Positions 5,794-6,201 of a DNA stretch of 6,201 nucleotides are shown one piece after another. A program made the position numbers and the translations under genes. How positions within the stretch are numbered: position 1 is the stretch's first letter; each line of letters opens with the position of its first letter. The notes beneath the pieces are model-generated. The model was not told where the DNA came from, searched no databases, and worked only from the letters and a program-made list of their open reading frames with translations. Where the stretch lies: contig JAEZIL010000346.1 of NCBI GenBank assembly GCA_023436685.1, positions 1-6,201 of the forward strand, read 5' to 3'. This DNA is from Bacteroidota bacterium. GTDB lineage: Bacteria; Bacteroidota; Bacteroidia; Chitinophagales; Chitinophagaceae.

Positions 5794-5817
5794 CTCGTTC
5801 CTAAAATATTTTTCAAC

Positions 5818-6201
5818 CTATTTCAGGCTAATATCTGTGTCGGTTTCCTCATCTATCAGGAAAGGCTTGGTTACTTCTGTACCATCGTTCAGGTTGAACA
5901 GCATTTTATAGCGCCCGGGTTCCAGTTTTATTCTTAGCTGACGTGGCCCATTCATTGAGTTATCGCTAACCAATACATCTTCACCAAGCTTTATACGGAA
6001 TACCTGTACCCTTACAGTACTGCCAAATGTTTTTATGTTCAGGTTGCCATGTACAATACTGGGTATAGCATCCGCATCCACTATTTCTTCTGTTACAGGT
6101 TCAGGTGGTTGTTCGGTAGCTGGTGGTATTTCTGTGAGCGGTAGGGCATAAAATTCAGGTACTGCAACTTTTTCAGGCATCCTGGGCAAGGTAGTAGTTG
6201 A
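5818..6201 (-). CDS. C-terminal part of a protein with a proline-rich linker and PEGA-like beta domain (cut by window edge)
   Basis: A frame of 127 residues is open to the right edge, so the real start is outside the window; the TTG at 6189 and ATG at 6180 are probably internal. Residues 1-47 are rich in Pro, Glu and Thr (IPPATEQPPEPVTEE), typical of a flexible linker. Residues about 50-127 are predicted beta-rich, with LEPGRYKMLFNLNDG and the ending PFLIDEETDTDISLK, resembling PEGA-like or other small beta-sandwich tail domains. Such tails occur in Bacteroidota on envelope proteins and on some Ser/Thr protein kinases, but nothing here identifies the upstream domain. The stop TAG lies 24 nt before the -35 box of the sigma operon, and no clear terminator hairpin lies between, only an AT-rich stretch. 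It is probably not part of the sigma regulon. The coding call is fairly sure; the function is unknown. Confidence 0.72.
   Translation of the reverse strand, partial: STTTLPRMPEKVAVPEFYALPLTEIPPATEQPPEPVTEEIVDADAIPSIVHGNLNIKTFGSTVRVQVFRIKLGEDVLVSDNSMNGPRQLRIKLEPGRYKMLFNLNDGTEVTKPFLIDEETDTDISLK

Noticed and set aside
5794..5820. AT-rich AAAAATATTTT stretch after the right-hand gene as a possible terminator
   Set aside because: There is no GC-containing stem and no U-tract in the proper place; it is more likely just AT-rich spacer before the sigma promoter.

Overview
The window looks like a stretch of a Bacteroidota chromosome, most likely from the Chitinophagia/Chitinophagaceae (inference). 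The reasons are an ECF sigma factor next to a FecR-type anti-sigma with a DUF4974-like C-terminus, an STN plus carboxypeptidase-regulatory-like envelope protein, a GIN/DUF2807 'NGSGN' lipoprotein, A-rich translation starts without clear Shine-Dalgarno sequences, and moderate-to-low GC. All seven genes lie on the minus strand, so the biological order runs from right to left. No RNA gene, insertion sequence or CRISPR array was seen, and no gap between genes exceeds 100 bp.

Layout in transcription order: (1) the 3' end of a gene cut by the right edge, encoding a proline-rich linker and a PEGA-like beta domain (5818-6201); (2) an ECF sigma factor (5132-5704); (3) its FecR-like transmembrane anti-sigma/signal relay (4133-5098); (4) a 600-residue protein with an STN domain, a carboxypeptidase-regulatory-like domain, a strict 16-residue G-G/A-G-L repeat array and a beta-rich C-terminal domain (2323-4125); (5) a secreted paralogue of the repeat and C-terminal part, without STN (1096-2253); (6) a GIN-domain lipoprotein (342-1001), followed by a strong intrinsic terminator; (7) the N-terminal end of a YiiX-like NlpC/P60-superfamily cysteine hydrolase (1-283), cut by the left edge.

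The main discovery is a bipartite motif, ATAGGGGTA-N14-TGTC(T/A)TA, with identical spacing in all three copies. It occurs in front of the sigma gene (5764-5793), the repeat paralogue (2275-2304) and the GIN lipoprotein (1050-1079). I found no other copy in the window. It has the form of an ECF -35/-10 promoter, and its positions suggest that the sigma factor drives its own operon and boosts the two downstream surface genes again. The unit would end at the terminator at 288-321.

Proposed model (inference): a self-contained cell-surface signalling system. The transducer carries the periplasmic STN domain that normally sits on a TonB-dependent receptor, but here it is fused to a GGL/AGF repeat surface protein with no plug or TonB receptor barrel. 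It would signal through the FecR-like protein to the ECF sigma factor. The sigma factor would then induce the system itself, a transducer-like protein lacking the signalling domain, and an adhesin-like GIN lipoprotein.
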